Assembly (NCBI GenBank): GCA_051294375.1
Contig: CM119263.1
Span: forward strand, 12,689,723 to 12,753,722
Origin: Paraspadella gotoi
Lineage: Eukaryota; Chaetognatha
DNA: 64,000 bases
Reading direction: 5' to 3'
The notes below the pieces were generated by a model. It made no database searches. It saw only the letters and a program-made list of their open reading frames with translations, and was not told the origin of the DNA. The position numbers and the translations under genes were made by a program. Below, one piece after another: positions 43,788-54,929 of the stretch. The first letter of the stretch is position 1. Each line of letters begins with the position of its first letter.

Positions 43788-46300
43788 AAAGAAAGAAAGA
43801 AAGAAAGAAAGAAAGAAGAAAGAAAGAAGAAAGAAAGAAAGAAAGAAAGAATTATTTCTCTAAAATAAACAAATAAACAACGAAACTGCTCCCAATATTT
43901 CAACCCACACCTGCCAATCCCCGTCGACCTCCCGGCCGTTCTTCAAACTGATCCTGCAAGAGGGCGTCGGTCTCTTGGTACTGTCGCGCCCCCCGTCAAC
44001 TCGCCCAGTTGACGAGAAATATCGTGACGTTGACTCGGGCGTAGAGGTTGTCCGGCTCCAGTTTAATCGCCTCCTGAACACGAAGTCGAAGGACGAAGGA
44101 GGTTTAAGAAAATCGAGAAGTTCTCGAAAATTAATCAGCGAATGGAATCATTTACACCAGTCCTTGGGATACACCTGATACGTCCTCTTGCGTTCTCTAG
44201 ATCCTCCAGGTTCGTGAGAGCGACGGCCACAACATGTAGAGAGAAGCGTTCTTTGGCCGGAGATTAATGGCGGCGGAGAGAAAGTGAAAGGCGGAGGCGT
44301 ACTGTTTGGAAACAAAGAGGTAGGCGTATGAGAACGCAAACCGTTTTTCTCAAAAACTGATTAAAAGCATGATCAAAGTAGATTAGATGATTCGTTTTTA
44401 CTTATAGATTGATTGATTGACTGATTGAGTAATCGATGGATGGATCGATAGATCGATGCGTTCACCTAACTTCATAAGTATTCCACTTACTTAAACTTTA
44501 CCTGCTGCATGGTTAAATGGACCAGACCGAGATTGTGAAGTATCTTCAGTCAAACGGGGCTAAGTAATTGGCGCGTTTGAGGCAGGAGATGGCAGCCACA
44601 AACTTTTTCTTCCCGTAAAAACACATCCCTATGTTGTTCCATAATTGAGAGGATTCCGGCATCTAGAGGAGGGGGAGAAAAAAAAAGAGAATAAATGATG
44701 TTGAATTAATTTATTAATTACAATTTTGCGCACCGAATTCGGGACAAAAGGGACGCCGAACATATATTAAAATAACGATCGCTTAAAACTGTTTTTTTTT
44801 AAATTTATTATTTAACGTAGGCATTTTATCTGTGAGAGTAATATAAGAATAAAAAAAATCCAGGGACAAGAGCGAACGCGACGAGGTAATCGGATCAAAA
44901 ACTCGATTTAATCAAATAAATATGTCGGAAACGATCGAGAAATAAATGGTGAAAAAGTAAATACGGAAAAAAAGGACCTTAACGGTGGCGACTCTGTATT
45001 TGGTGAGTGCAACGTCGAAGTCGTTGTGCCTCTGCATCACGGAACCCGCAGCCAAGATGGCCTTTTCGTATGTAGGGTCGAAGGTTAGGGCGTTGCCCAG
45101 ATGTTCGAAGGCCTTTTGGAATTGGCCGATCTGGATTTTAATAAAAATTTATTTTAAATTAGTAGTAATTATAAATTAGATTAGTTTTAAAATGTTTCCA
45201 TTTTGAATTAGAAAACGCAATTCACCTGCATGAACAACAATCCTAACGTTGTCAATATTTCCGGGTTCTCCGGAAAATGCTCCACAGCCTGGGTGTAAAC
45301 GTTGACTGCTTTCTGGAAGTTTCCTTCCATTATGTGAAGCTTTCCTAGCATTTTATACCTAAAGAGAAGGAATGGTAATCCAGTTAGCCACGGCCGAAAG
45401 AGAGGACCCACCCATGAAACTTTAAACACCCTTTGATCCGGACTAGACTATTATAATCTAGCAGGTTAGAATTTAGTTAAATTAAAATGAGGATGCAATT
45501 AAAGTCGATCCTCGAAACTGACGTGAGATCCCGCTGTGCCGTCTGCAACGCTTTGTCGAACAGCCCCTCCGCGGCGCGAAAATCTTTGAGGTACAAGTAG
45601 CAGACGGCCTTGTTGTGAAAAACTTCCCAATCGTCAGAGACGACTTTCTCCGCTTCGCTGTAGACCTCGATGGCCGCCTTGTGTCGCGCCATGAGAAAGA
45701 GGCACCGCGCCACCTGCTTGAAGTTGTCGCTCGAGTGCGGGTTCAACAGAGTGCAGGTCTGGAAAAGGTCTAGCGCCTGTTGGATATGGCCCTCCTGGCG
45801 CATGATCAAGCCTGAAATGAGGGTTTATTTTTTTTTTCACGCAAGCACCTGTCAGGGCCAAAACCTGGCCTGACAAGGAACGAAAGATGAAGGACGAGAA
45901 ACACGCCACTCTCTCTCTTTCTGCTGTTGTTTACGTTGAGCCAACAAAGACGTATAAACATTGTACAACAACATAATTTATGTTCGAAAGGTTTTGACCT
46001 TTTATTATAAACCACAGTTTTTTTATATTTATGATAATTATAGGAAAATTAGTGAAATTAAAATTACATATATCTAATTTCACTATTTTTAATGATTCCC
46101 GTCATCACCCTGAACGTAAATGGCGTATTCACAAATTCCTTGCGTCTCGGCCATCTGCTCCCGAATCAAGGCCTTGCACGTCTCTACGTCGTTCATGGTG
46201 AAGTGAAGGTGGATGAGCCAATTGCGTCGTTCGAAGATTGGCAGTTCCGCAGCTTTGCGAGCGCGCGGTTTCGGAGCTTGAAGGCCTTCTGAATCTAGAG
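43193..46300 (-). CDS. BBS4: BBS4, BBSome tetratricopeptide subunit
   Basis: BBS4 is part of the BBSome, the coat that moves membrane proteins in and out of cilia. Exons on the minus strand are 46300-46109 ([19 protein letters not shown]), 45811-45523 ([19 protein letters not shown]), 45358-45226 ([19 protein letters not shown]), 45130-44978 ([14 protein letters not shown]), 44662-44502 ([20 protein letters not shown]), 44301-44175, 44073-43911 and 43323-43193. The first four are open and in phase. Exon 44662-44502 lacks one base near 44546, and the last three are short by one or two bases. Correct versions of the last three are at 25474-25346, 25243-25079 and 20363-20232. TPR-like repeats span nearly the whole protein, as in vertebrate BBS4. 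The N-terminal start is unresolved. The CCSAP-like gene lies just upstream on the same strand. Confidence 0.93.
43350..43427. repeat. (GA)n microsatellite in BBS4 intron 8
   Basis: About 78 bases of pure GA on +, that is TC on the BBS4 sense strand, just upstream of the last exon's acceptor. Confidence 0.95.
43640..43850. repeat. (GA)n and (GAAA)n compound microsatellite in BBS4 intron 8
   Basis: A GA tract to about 43735 followed by GAAA/GAAAA units to about 43850. This is the compound tract at which the assembly broke. Confidence 0.95.
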
Positions 46301-46410
46301 CTGAAACGTAGTTGCGGGTGATGTATTTATCATTTAGTTAAAGTAATAAACTTCAGTAATCAACCAAAAATCAATCAATCGAAGCTCGTCGAACAAATTA
46401 ATTTATTAAT

Positions 46411-46456
46411 AATGAATGAATGAATGAATGAATGAATGAATGAATGAATGAATGAA
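46411..46456. repeat. (AATG)n tetranucleotide array
   Basis: About eleven AATG units between the possible BBS4 leader exon and the first secure exon. It is the inverted counterpart of 21805-21855. Confidence 0.9.
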
Positions 46457-46474
46457 TCAATCAAAATCAGTTAC

Positions 46475-46550
46475 CTTTGACTTTTTCTTCGATCAGTCAG
46501 GCGGCGGCTGTGGCGGTCAAGTGAGCGTCGGTCTCCGCGTTACCGTACAT
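46475..46550 (-). CDS. Possible first exon of BBS4 (start unresolved)
   Basis: ATG at 46550 opens MYGNAETDAHLTATAAA, then TGA at 46499-46497. The same frame resumes LIEEKVK up to a GTAACT donor after 46475, which joins in phase to the first secure BBS4 exon ([11 protein letters not shown]). The stop is present in both copies of the window, though they differ by two bases beside it. Either a base is wrong in both, or this is a leader with an upstream frame, or initiation is elsewhere. Confidence 0.35.
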
Positions 46551-47297
46551 TACCGCGCTCAGTTGAGTTTCCTTTTTTATTCTTTTATGTTTTTGAAAAT
46601 TTTTTTGTAGATAATCATTTGTAACAACTAAAATGCATGATAGTCGGTTTAAGATAAAAGTAAAAGGAAACCGTTGATGCATTTTATAACGAGGCAATAA
46701 AAAAGCTTGCATAACGCCAATCTATTAGTAAACAACACCAAATCCATGCATACCGAAACTGAAAATCTTGAAGAAAACGTGATCATTTTAACTTTTTTGC
46801 CAATTTCATATCACCAAATATAAAAAAGAGCATTTTTCCGAAACAACAATTATGATCTACCAAACAAATCGTTTCAGAGATTTTCTTTAATTTTCTATAA
46901 ATTTAGCACAGAATGCCGAGACGAATCGAGACGATGTTAAATCTTTTAATTCTGATTATCAATACTTAAAAAATACTTTTTCATGCTTTCCATGCAAAAA
47001 TAATACGACAATAACAAAAAGTCCATACTAATATTGCAAAGAAAAGACCTTCCTCTTTTCTCGTGCTCTCTACGATATATTTCTCGATGTATTAGCTCTA
47101 ATACATCTAAGATCACGCATTGTGAAGGTGAATGAACCTTCCTCTTAACCAAGTTTCCATAATTGTTATTCTAATTGACATTCTTTCTTTCCTTATCGCA
47201 TTAACAGTTATTACATTAACAGTTCCGTATCGAAATGAGATTCGAAATTCGAGCTACTACTAGTACTAGGTAATTCCCAAATCAGACATTCCTCTCC

Positions 47298-47844
47298 TCA
47301 TTTGTGCAGCCAGCAGAGGCACGGTTTCGATGGAGGCCGTCTGCTCTCCGCCTCCTGTTTTCCCGCGTATTTTTCCTCGTATTCCGACCGCCACTTTCGA
47401 GTTTCCCTCTTCGCGTTTTCCTCGAAAAGCGAGCGATTGAGCGGCGGTCGAGTTGCGATTCTCCGGACGTCAACGCCCGTCGTCTAGAATTGGGTAAAAA
47501 TGTATTTATTATAAATTATTCAATCAATTAATTATATTTTACGACCATCAGAAATATTTAGAAAGATCTCGTACCAAAAAAAGTAATTTTCTCCCTTCTC
47601 ACTTCCATCTGCCCCTCTCTCCGTTTACCTGCGCGGCGTTTCTCGATGCAGCATCGACGGCAGACTTGGCGATCTCTTGTGAGGCGCGGACGTTAAAGGT
47701 GCGCTTGTCGCCGACGCGGGCTTCGTCATGACCGCGGGCGAAAAGGACGAATGGGGGCATCTCGTCCCCGGGCAAGCGGATGCGGCGAAGGGGGATGCGA
47801 GGCGATTTGGAAGTCGACGAGAGGTTGGACATCTGGGGGGTGAC

Positions 47845-47920
<76 letters not shown>

Positions 47921-49025
47921 AGAGAGAGAGAGAAGAGAGAGAGAGAGAGAAGAGATAGAGAGAGAAGAGAGAGAGAAAATTAAAAGATATTATAAAATTA
48001 TAAGAGTGGGCATACAATGTCCTCGCGATCGACCCTCTTTTCTCTACCTATCTTCTTCCTTTGGGACGGAGGAGCTGAGCTCGGTCGTTGTCTCGATCTT
48101 GATGATGAAGACTCACTCTTTGACTCCTCTCGTTTTTCTCGCCCTCTTTCTGTCGTCGTCGAATTCTTCATCGGCGTCGTCTCCTCCTTTTTATCCATTT
48201 CGGGCGCCCTCGACGGCGTCGTCGATCGAATTGGCGTCGACTGGTTCGTTACCGAAATGACGGTTGCAGGTCGTTCGTCGCCGATGCTTTGTCCTCGTTG
48301 GACGGTGGGCGACAATCCCGCGGCGCGAAGACGATGGGCGTGGGCTGTCACGTCGGTTGACGATCGATGAGTCGACGGAGATTCGGGCTTCGTCGCGGGA
48401 AAAGTTTTACCCTCTTTGTCCTTCGGAGATTCTTTTCGTGACGACGATGACGAAGACGACGAAGACGACGAAGAAGACGAGGAAGATGATGAAGATGATG
48501 AAGATTTTGACGAAGACTTGGGAGACGAGGACGTCGAGGTTTTCGATGAATGAGATTTCTTTATATCCTCTTTGAAAACATCCGTTCTTTTGCCACTATC
48601 ATTTACGTCACGTTTGACTTCGAGGCTTTTGATTTGACGTTGCTTCCGTCCCAAGCGTTCGTGAGATCTTTCCGGTCTGGCCAGGGATCCGAAGTTGGGC
48701 GAGAAATGACGTATTAGAAAGAAACGTGTAGTAACAGAGACTATTTAATATGATTTAATTTTCTGTGAACAGTGTACATCTGAAGACCAAAAATCCCGGC
48801 CATCCCCTAATCGCTATTCTACCTGGGCGTGCCGCCTCCGCCACAATCGCAGTCACTCTCGACGTCGACGTCCCACAACCGGAAGTCAAAGAGATCCGTG
48901 TGATTTGATTCTCGCATGCGGCGCTCTTCGTTGTAGCGCCGAGCGCGTTTCAGCGCATCAGCGGCGCTGGAACTGGAACATTTGCAGCTCATCGAGCGGA
49001 ATTTTCTTTGATACTCGGTTTTCAT
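47298..49025 (-). CDS. CCSAP: CCSAP-like centriole, cilia and spindle-associated protein
   Basis: CCSAP binds microtubules of centrioles, cilia and spindles. Four exons join in one frame: 49025-48823, 48676-48048, 47843-47629 and 47483-47298. They total 1233 nt, or 410 residues; the human protein is about 270. Three family blocks are present in order. An N-terminal KTEYQRKF motif and RLWDV at about residues 2-55 compare with vertebrate KSEYMKRY...WLWDDW. A central MPPFVLFARG then KRTFNVRAS compares with HPFALYGWG then KTHNVCAS. A C-terminal KWRSEYEEKY compares with NPWMTEYMRCY. Between them lies a long Ser-rich, low-complexity linker (poly-Ser at about 48440-48520), which explains the extra length. 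The start is the ATG before KTEYQRKF; a longer frame without another ATG continues upstream. It lies about 0.75 kb upstream of BBS4 on the same strand. The assignment rests on short motifs only. Confidence 0.6.
47847..47977. repeat. (GA)n microsatellite in CCSAP intron 2
   Basis: An interrupted GA tract on + (TC on the gene's sense strand) lying directly against the acceptor of exon 3. Confidence 0.95.
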
Positions 49026-50010
49026 TTTTGAAAGTCTTTGTATCCAATTTCGTGTCGTCTTACGGGCCACGGGAGACCGGCCAACGTAAACTATAATAAG
49101 ATATCGTTTACGCGCTCCGATCTCACACAGACGGCTTATTGAAATGATACGTCGTCAAGGATACCAAGACTGAATTCGAGGTTTGTTCCGCATTTATGGT
49201 TGAGTCTTTTGTTTTTTTTTGTTTCTAAACGCGGTAATGGGTAGATGTCGTGTCTAGAGAATTAATTGTGGTAAAAAAAAACAAAATATTTGTGGAAATT
49301 TTAAGTAGATTTTATCCAGAAAGTATGAAGAGATTATGCTCAATTTTTTGATGAAAAAAAAATTATGTAAATTACTAAAACATAGATAGATAAACATGAA
49401 GGGAGAAAAAGAGAGAATAAAGGGAAATTCGTTACCTGGAATTCATAGCTCTTTTAAACAATCAAAATCTCATTAATTTTTGCAAACATGGGCATCGTAA
49501 GAAAGCCGGTTAAAAATTAATTCAGGAATATTTATTATAATTTCTTAAGAGTAATAGACCTTGCAATTGATTATTTTTATAACTAAGGTAGTAATGATTC
49601 TATAACTTTGACTGGGCCTCAAAAAGATATTTTTTTATGCTACAAAATCGAAAAATACATCATAGTATACAGTTTTTGAGAGCTTTTAGGAAATATCAAT
49701 ATTATTATTATTTTTTGAAAAACTTTGTTATAAATCGTCCAGAAAGTAAGACTACAATTTTTCATTCAAAAACATTAGGCTATCGGGCAGGGAGATCATT
49801 TTCTAAGCTATCTTACCTCTTATTGTTAAAGTAGAAGTCTTTAAGTATCTCTTTTCAAAATGTTAAAATCTTTTCATGTTTTCATTTGGTGAATTTTTTC
49901 TAGCAGCGGGTTTCAAATGGTCACCATATATACTAAATAATTATTTTTTACAATCTCCACGTCTTCATTAGCTCTTAAGATTTTTTAAACAGAAATGAAT
50001 TTCATTATCC

Positions 50011-50164
50011 TTAAATTTTCATTTCTCTTTCTTTTCGACGATGGTGCATGGCCAGACTCCTTAGCAGCCGGTCGCAGACGTTGCGGACGAAGTTTTCCGG
50101 GGCAGTGTCCAGGTGGCGCTTAAGCTTTCGATGAGTGAAATCAGAGATATTGCGAATGGGATCG
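50011..50164 (-). CDS. Possible terminal exon of an unrecognised gene
   Basis: After a (TC)n tract and a TTAG acceptor on the minus strand, an open frame encodes about 50 residues including THRKLKRHLDTAPENFVR and VCDRLLRSLAMHHRR, then TAA. It is GC-rich within AT-rich DNA and looks protein-like, with alternating charged and hydrophobic residues. No upstream exon was identified and I do not recognise the family. Confidence 0.3.
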
Positions 50165-50183
50165 CTAATTCGGGGGCGGTTTG

Positions 50184-50189
<6 letters not shown>

Positions 50190-50228
<39 letters not shown>
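50190..50228. repeat. (GA)n microsatellite
   Basis: About 38 bases of GA on +, just upstream (in minus-strand sense) of the candidate exon 50011-50164. Confidence 0.9.
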
Positions 50229-50231
<3 letters not shown>

Positions 50232-50643
50232 AGCCAGACCGTTTTTAAGTGTGAGGAACGATATTGCGAGGCAAGAAATTTCGACCTTCCGTCAAAGCCT
50301 GATGCAGGATGAGAACTTCTAGCCGATGTTTGTTTATCTTTTTACACAGAATTCTATACCTCCATTGGCGCGAAAATACATATGTAATAAATATCTCGCT
50401 TTTAAACCATGTCATAGTTGATTCAAGAGCTTCGAGCGAATAAATACTAGCTTATCGTATAATCGTAATGTACATACATATGCATTCAAAATTGTAAATA
50501 TTTTCTGACAGCTTAATTATTCAAGCGATAAGCAATAAGCATCACTTTTAAAATCCACTCGATATCAATAGAGGGAACTCATTAAAATTTTACTTTTTTT
50601 TATTTTTCTTTTCTTTTCTTTTTGCTAATCCCTGAAATCCACG

Positions 50644-50785
50644 ATTGGTCCCCTTTAACAAATACTCGCCTCTGATTGGCCGACCGTTGCGCAAAAAAAG
50701 AAAGAAACTGCGATCGCGTCGCCTTTTCAGATAAGAGGGTCGCGCGGTGATTGCCAGAGACCTCCGCCTTCGACGACTCGATTGG
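50644..50785. promoter_or_regulatory. Cluster of three inverted CCAAT boxes
   Basis: ATTGG occurs at 50644, 50675 and 50781, all in the same orientation and each within GATTGG(T/C)C, the form bound by NF-Y. The surrounding 400 bases are CpG-rich. Which gene it would serve is unclear; the CCSAP-like start is 1.6 kb to the left. Confidence 0.4.
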
Positions 50786-51926
50786 TCGAAAATTTCACGG
50801 CGGATTTCACTGAGGAAAACGCGCATCTTCACTTTTTTTTTCCTTTTTCGTTGGAGATAACGTTATATTTCTTTTTTTTTCTATCTTCGGCGTCTCGTTT
50901 TCGCGGCCGCGGGCTAATATGCCGCCAATCGCCCCGACCGAAATCCAAACTTCTAAGCCGACCCCGGGGCCTTGGAGGGAGATTCGAGAATGGAAGTTTG
51001 AGTGGGTTTTGAGGTGTGGGGCGAAGAAGTGGGAATGAGTGTGTGGTAGTAAACGGGTTAAATAGAGAGGTAGCTCGAAAGGTAGAACATTAACATGCGG
51101 GATTTATTGAGAACCCGTTAGTTAATCGTCCGCTACCGGAAAGGAAAAGAAGCGGATGAGGCTCGCTTCGACTTTTCCTCTCCGACTGCAGCGGAGATGG
51201 GTGATGGGAAAATTTAGGATATGTTTATTTGGTAATGGAAAAGTAATTAGCTTATTTATTTTTTAATAAAAAGTTTTCAAATTAATTTAGCTTGATAAAG
51301 ACTAGAAATAGTTTTACAATATGAATTTTCAGTTGTGACTGTTGGGAAGATTCTCTCTTCAAAAAAAAAAAATAGGAAAAATTTCGACCCTGACTGAAAA
51401 AGCTGTAAAGTAAATTTACCCATATGCTGTTCTTCAGACGCAAACGCTAATTGAAGATTCCTCACATAAATCTGGACTCAACAAATTTTTCATTCGTTTA
51501 TCCGCGAGGTTAAAAACGCTTTCAACACTTCATATTGACTGGATCCGGACAGTTTCCGACTAACGTAACGAGGCCCCGATCGCGCATCTAACGTCGCTCG
51601 CTTCATACACGTTTTCCGGGGCCTCACTGTTTATTAATGTTTCTCGGGACGTAAACACTTTCTTGTCTGCGCGATCCATCAAGTCTCGCGATCTATTTGG
51701 CAGATATCTACACAAATTGAGATCTGGAAGAGTATCTTCTAAGTGAGGTTAAAGTGGATTTTTTTCCCGGGTGTTTCAATCCATCTATGACAAGATAAAA
51801 AGCTGTGATGTAAACTTTTTCGAAAGGAGGAGATTTAAAAGTGGAGTAGAGTGAAAAAAAAAATTAGGAAAGCAAGATAAAATAAAGGGAAGGAGTTTTC
51901 TTCCTCTTGGTGTTTTTTTTCTTAAT

Positions 51927-51927
<1 letters not shown>

Positions 51928-51973
<46 letters not shown>
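51928..51973. repeat. (TTTC)n tetranucleotide array
   Basis: Eleven TTTC units, uninterrupted. Confidence 0.9.
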
Positions 51974-52168
51974 GTTATTTCGAACTTATGAACTTTTCAA
52001 CTTTCTTCCAATTTCTGACCTTTACTTTTCATACATTCTTGTGCATTGTCCTCACTCCATTGCTTCTCCCTTTGGGCTTTTCACAAAATTTTCTTATTTT
52101 CTCTCTACTTTTCCTTCCGCCAAATACCCGAGCCAGTCCCAAAAATTCCTTCACTCTCCATACAACAA

Positions 52169-52260
52169 AAGATAATAGCGGCGAATCAAGCTTTTGACCA
52201 TCTGAAGACGATCGAGGAAATCAAGTATGTTTTTGCTCATTCCATGCTCTCTCTCTCTCT

Positions 52261-52337
<77 letters not shown>

Positions 52338-52415
52338 CACTCACTGCTTCTTGCATCGATTAAGACCCCCTGGCCCGGGAGGGACCACCCATGGAAACAG
52401 ATATTCAAAAATTGA
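52169..52415 (+). CDS. Possible two-exon fragment of an unrecognised gene
   Basis: A short frame containing IIAANQAFDHLKTIEEI ends at a classic GTATGT donor after 52224. A (TC)n intron follows, and a TCTCAG acceptor opens at 52337 in phase, adding HSLLLASIKTPWPG to a stop at 52415. Splice signals are good, but no family is recognised and the upstream boundary is a guess. Confidence 0.22.
52247..52335 (+). repeat. (TC)n microsatellite
   Basis: A nearly pure CT tract running into a TCTCAG acceptor-like end. Confidence 0.95.
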
Positions 52416-52744
52416 GTAGAATCAAATTGGCGGGAAATTAAAAGAAGGACATCGACTACGGAGATGCTCACACAAATCGACTCGACTGGGCGAGAAGTTT
52501 GGCGTGGGGTGAGGGGGCGCGGGAGGGTGGTGTGGAGCTTAATTGAACATTTCGCCGCGATCGTCGATCTTTATCTCCCAGAAAAGTTCGCCGATTGATT
52601 CGGCTGCCCGCCGCTGCCCCCTCTTCTAACGCCGTTTTAAAGCCGGTGGACGATGAGAGGACTCGTTGAGCCGCTCGGCTCATCTTTAGCGCCCACTCGA
52701 GAAATTCGCCGCAGATCGTTTTTTACACCGTGCTCAATCTTTGA

Positions 52745-52909
52745 GCGCCGATCCGAGTTGCGCGCGTCCCAACCCTCGAAACCCACAGATCCCCTTCGCC
52801 CCTCAAAGAATTATTCAAAACCGAGGTGGACCCATTGAATTACTCGGAGCGGAGGAGATTCTCGATGAAGGCGGGATCCGAGTCTCCAGGGAATTTCGCC
52901 CGTGAATTC
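52745..52909 (+). CDS. Possible exon of an unrecognised gene
   Basis: An open frame includes SPSPLKELFKTEVDPLNYSE and GSESPGNFAREF and ends at a GTGAGT donor. The composition is protein-like and GC-rich. The left boundary is only the preceding TGA. The opposite strand also has open frames, so the strand is uncertain. Confidence 0.2.
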
Positions 52910-53223
52910 GTGAGTTTTAGCGAATTCGATTTAGAGTCGGAGACTAAAGTAGAGACAGACTCTTGCATCTTGATGGACTTGCACTTGGACCAAACGGATA
53001 TGTGAAGTGAGAAAACGTCGGAGACGATCCTCGATATTTTTTTCAAGCGTGAAAAACTTATTAATATAAAATAGAACTATTCTAATAGTAAATTTCTACA
53101 TTTTAAAGATTTAAAATAAACATAATATAAACGACTAATATTAAATTAAGGTAAAGCAAATGTATCTGCATTTACACAATCATAAACCGTCTACTTTAAA
53201 AACTCGGACGTAGGCGAGGACAC

Positions 53224-53284
53224 GACAAGGACAACGACGACGACGACGACGACGACGACAACGACTCCGACAACGACGACGAGG
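53224..53284. repeat. (ACG)n-rich trinucleotide tract
   Basis: A run of GAC/ACG units with CAACGA and TCCGAC interruptions. No supported coding frame surrounds it. A similar pure tract is at 56912-56941. Confidence 0.85.
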
Positions 53285-54929
53285 GAGAAGATCATTCCCA
53301 GCGACCACCCTAACCGATTGTCGTGTTTTCTTTTCCCCTTCACAAATCACCGTCGATGGAAATACGAAGAGATCAATTTTGCTCCTTCCCCGGGGGACAA
53401 AACCTTGGGGGGAAAGAGGGAGATGCTTAAGAGAGTGGGGACCGGCTGGGGGAAGGAAAGCTTGTTTATGTGAGGGTGAGAAGACGGGGCGATGGGACTC
53501 TAGAAGGAAAAGGTTGGGGGGGTGATTCTAAAAAAAGTAAGTCGCTTCGTCAAATTAGAGATTTTTACGATTTTGAAAAACGAGGCTTTGTGGTGGTAGT
53601 TTGACCCTTTCCGTCTTCGCCCGATGTCAGCAGGAAATCGTTGTTGACTCTCGAACATCGTAAAAAGCCGAAAATTGCCTCAACCCAGAATTTAATACGC
53701 CGGAAACAGAGTCTAAACACAAAGAAATGAGATTTGAAAAAAAGAAGAAATACCGAAAATGGACTTAAAATAAATTAAAGGCATATACACGTAACTTGAA
53801 TTAACTTTTTAAATTAGAATATTTTTAACCCGGATAAAATTTTTTAAAAATAATTAGGCTATACATGAATTAATTTATAATTTTTTTTATCTGTATTGTT
53901 GTCTGTTATACTTTATCCCTCTCAACCCCCTCCAGCGAGCTTTTATCGATTTTTAATGGAAATGAGACTTTCCTTCTTCCTCTGATGTTTTTTCCTATTT
54001 TCATTGGAGTTGGACTCATTTTCTTCTCAATTTCGTCCAAAGATTTGTCAACGACGCTCTAGCAAAAATTGAATAATGATGCTTGACCAAACGAGAAAAA
54101 GTTTTGTTCAACATGGTTAAAAAGAATTGAAAATTAATGTACATTAGATTTAAAATCTGAAGTAGGATTTTCATCTCTTGAGCAGCTAAAATTGCAAGAT
54201 GGCTAGGTATTAGATTTACTTTAAAAATTATTTTTAAAAATCGTTAAATTATTAACCGTGGGAGTGTGACCTGGAGACTCATTGAACAAAAGCTCTCAGC
54301 ACTTTTCCCAAAGGAGCCGTGATCAACTTAAAACGTAATATATTGCCTTTGGCTTAAAACCACCTTGGGCAACGAGAGGGAATGTATACCGTTCCTTAGA
54401 ACAAAATAACAAGAATATGATTAACTTAACTTAACTCAAGCTAGCTTTTTTTAGTTTTATTAGAAAATTCGACAATTTAGTGCGCCAGAAAGGTTACTGG
54501 AAGAAAATATAACTAATATGTTTAATTTTGTTTATTATTATTATGTTTGTACGGAAGACGAAGCCGGTAAAGATTAGTGATGAAACCTAAATTAAAACCA
54601 TAAAACGTTAAAGATTTAACTTTTTTTACAAGTTAAAACAACCATAAAAATAAGAAATAAAAATCCAGAAGCCACACTTCGGAAGTAGGCGAACATACCT
54701 GGCGGAGATCATTCGGCGGCCGATGGTTCGTATCGGCCGCGAAGATTGGCACTTTTAAGACGGATCGAGGCTCTCAAAGTCAGGAGAGCCTCCTGATCTG
54801 ATCTGGTCTTCGCTCCTCATCCGAAAAACGCGTCTCTCTTTCGAACCTCGTAGTTCGAACCTGGATTTGGGTCTGGACTACGTTAAGACTCGCTCGCGAC
54901 CTTTATTTTTTTACGTTTGGTCCGGAAGA

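Larger units (their letters stand above)
25563..44340. other. Direct low-quality duplicate of 771-20363, plus BBS4 intron 8
   Basis: Collinear with 771-20363 through the TCF and MGAT5 regions, but with one- and two-base insertions and deletions every few tens of bases in exons, introns and microsatellites alike. The 2.4-kb retroelement is the only large difference. Errors hit coding and non-coding DNA equally, which fits uncorrected long-read sequence better than an aged duplication. The stretch 25563-31245 has no gene beyond what is said for 771-6184. Confidence 0.85.

Noticed and set aside
49025-49070. MDM1-like assignment for the gene at 47298-49025, because of the EYQRKF motif
   Set aside because: The FVLFARG, FNVRAS and SEYEEKY blocks in order fit CCSAP better; MDM1's repeated motif is not seen elsewhere in the protein.
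52840-53046. Minus-strand frame ending DPAFIENLLRSE, resembling an eh1 motif
   Set aside because: The motif is at the C-terminus next to a stop, where eh1 motifs of homeobox proteins are usually N-terminal, and no further exon was found.
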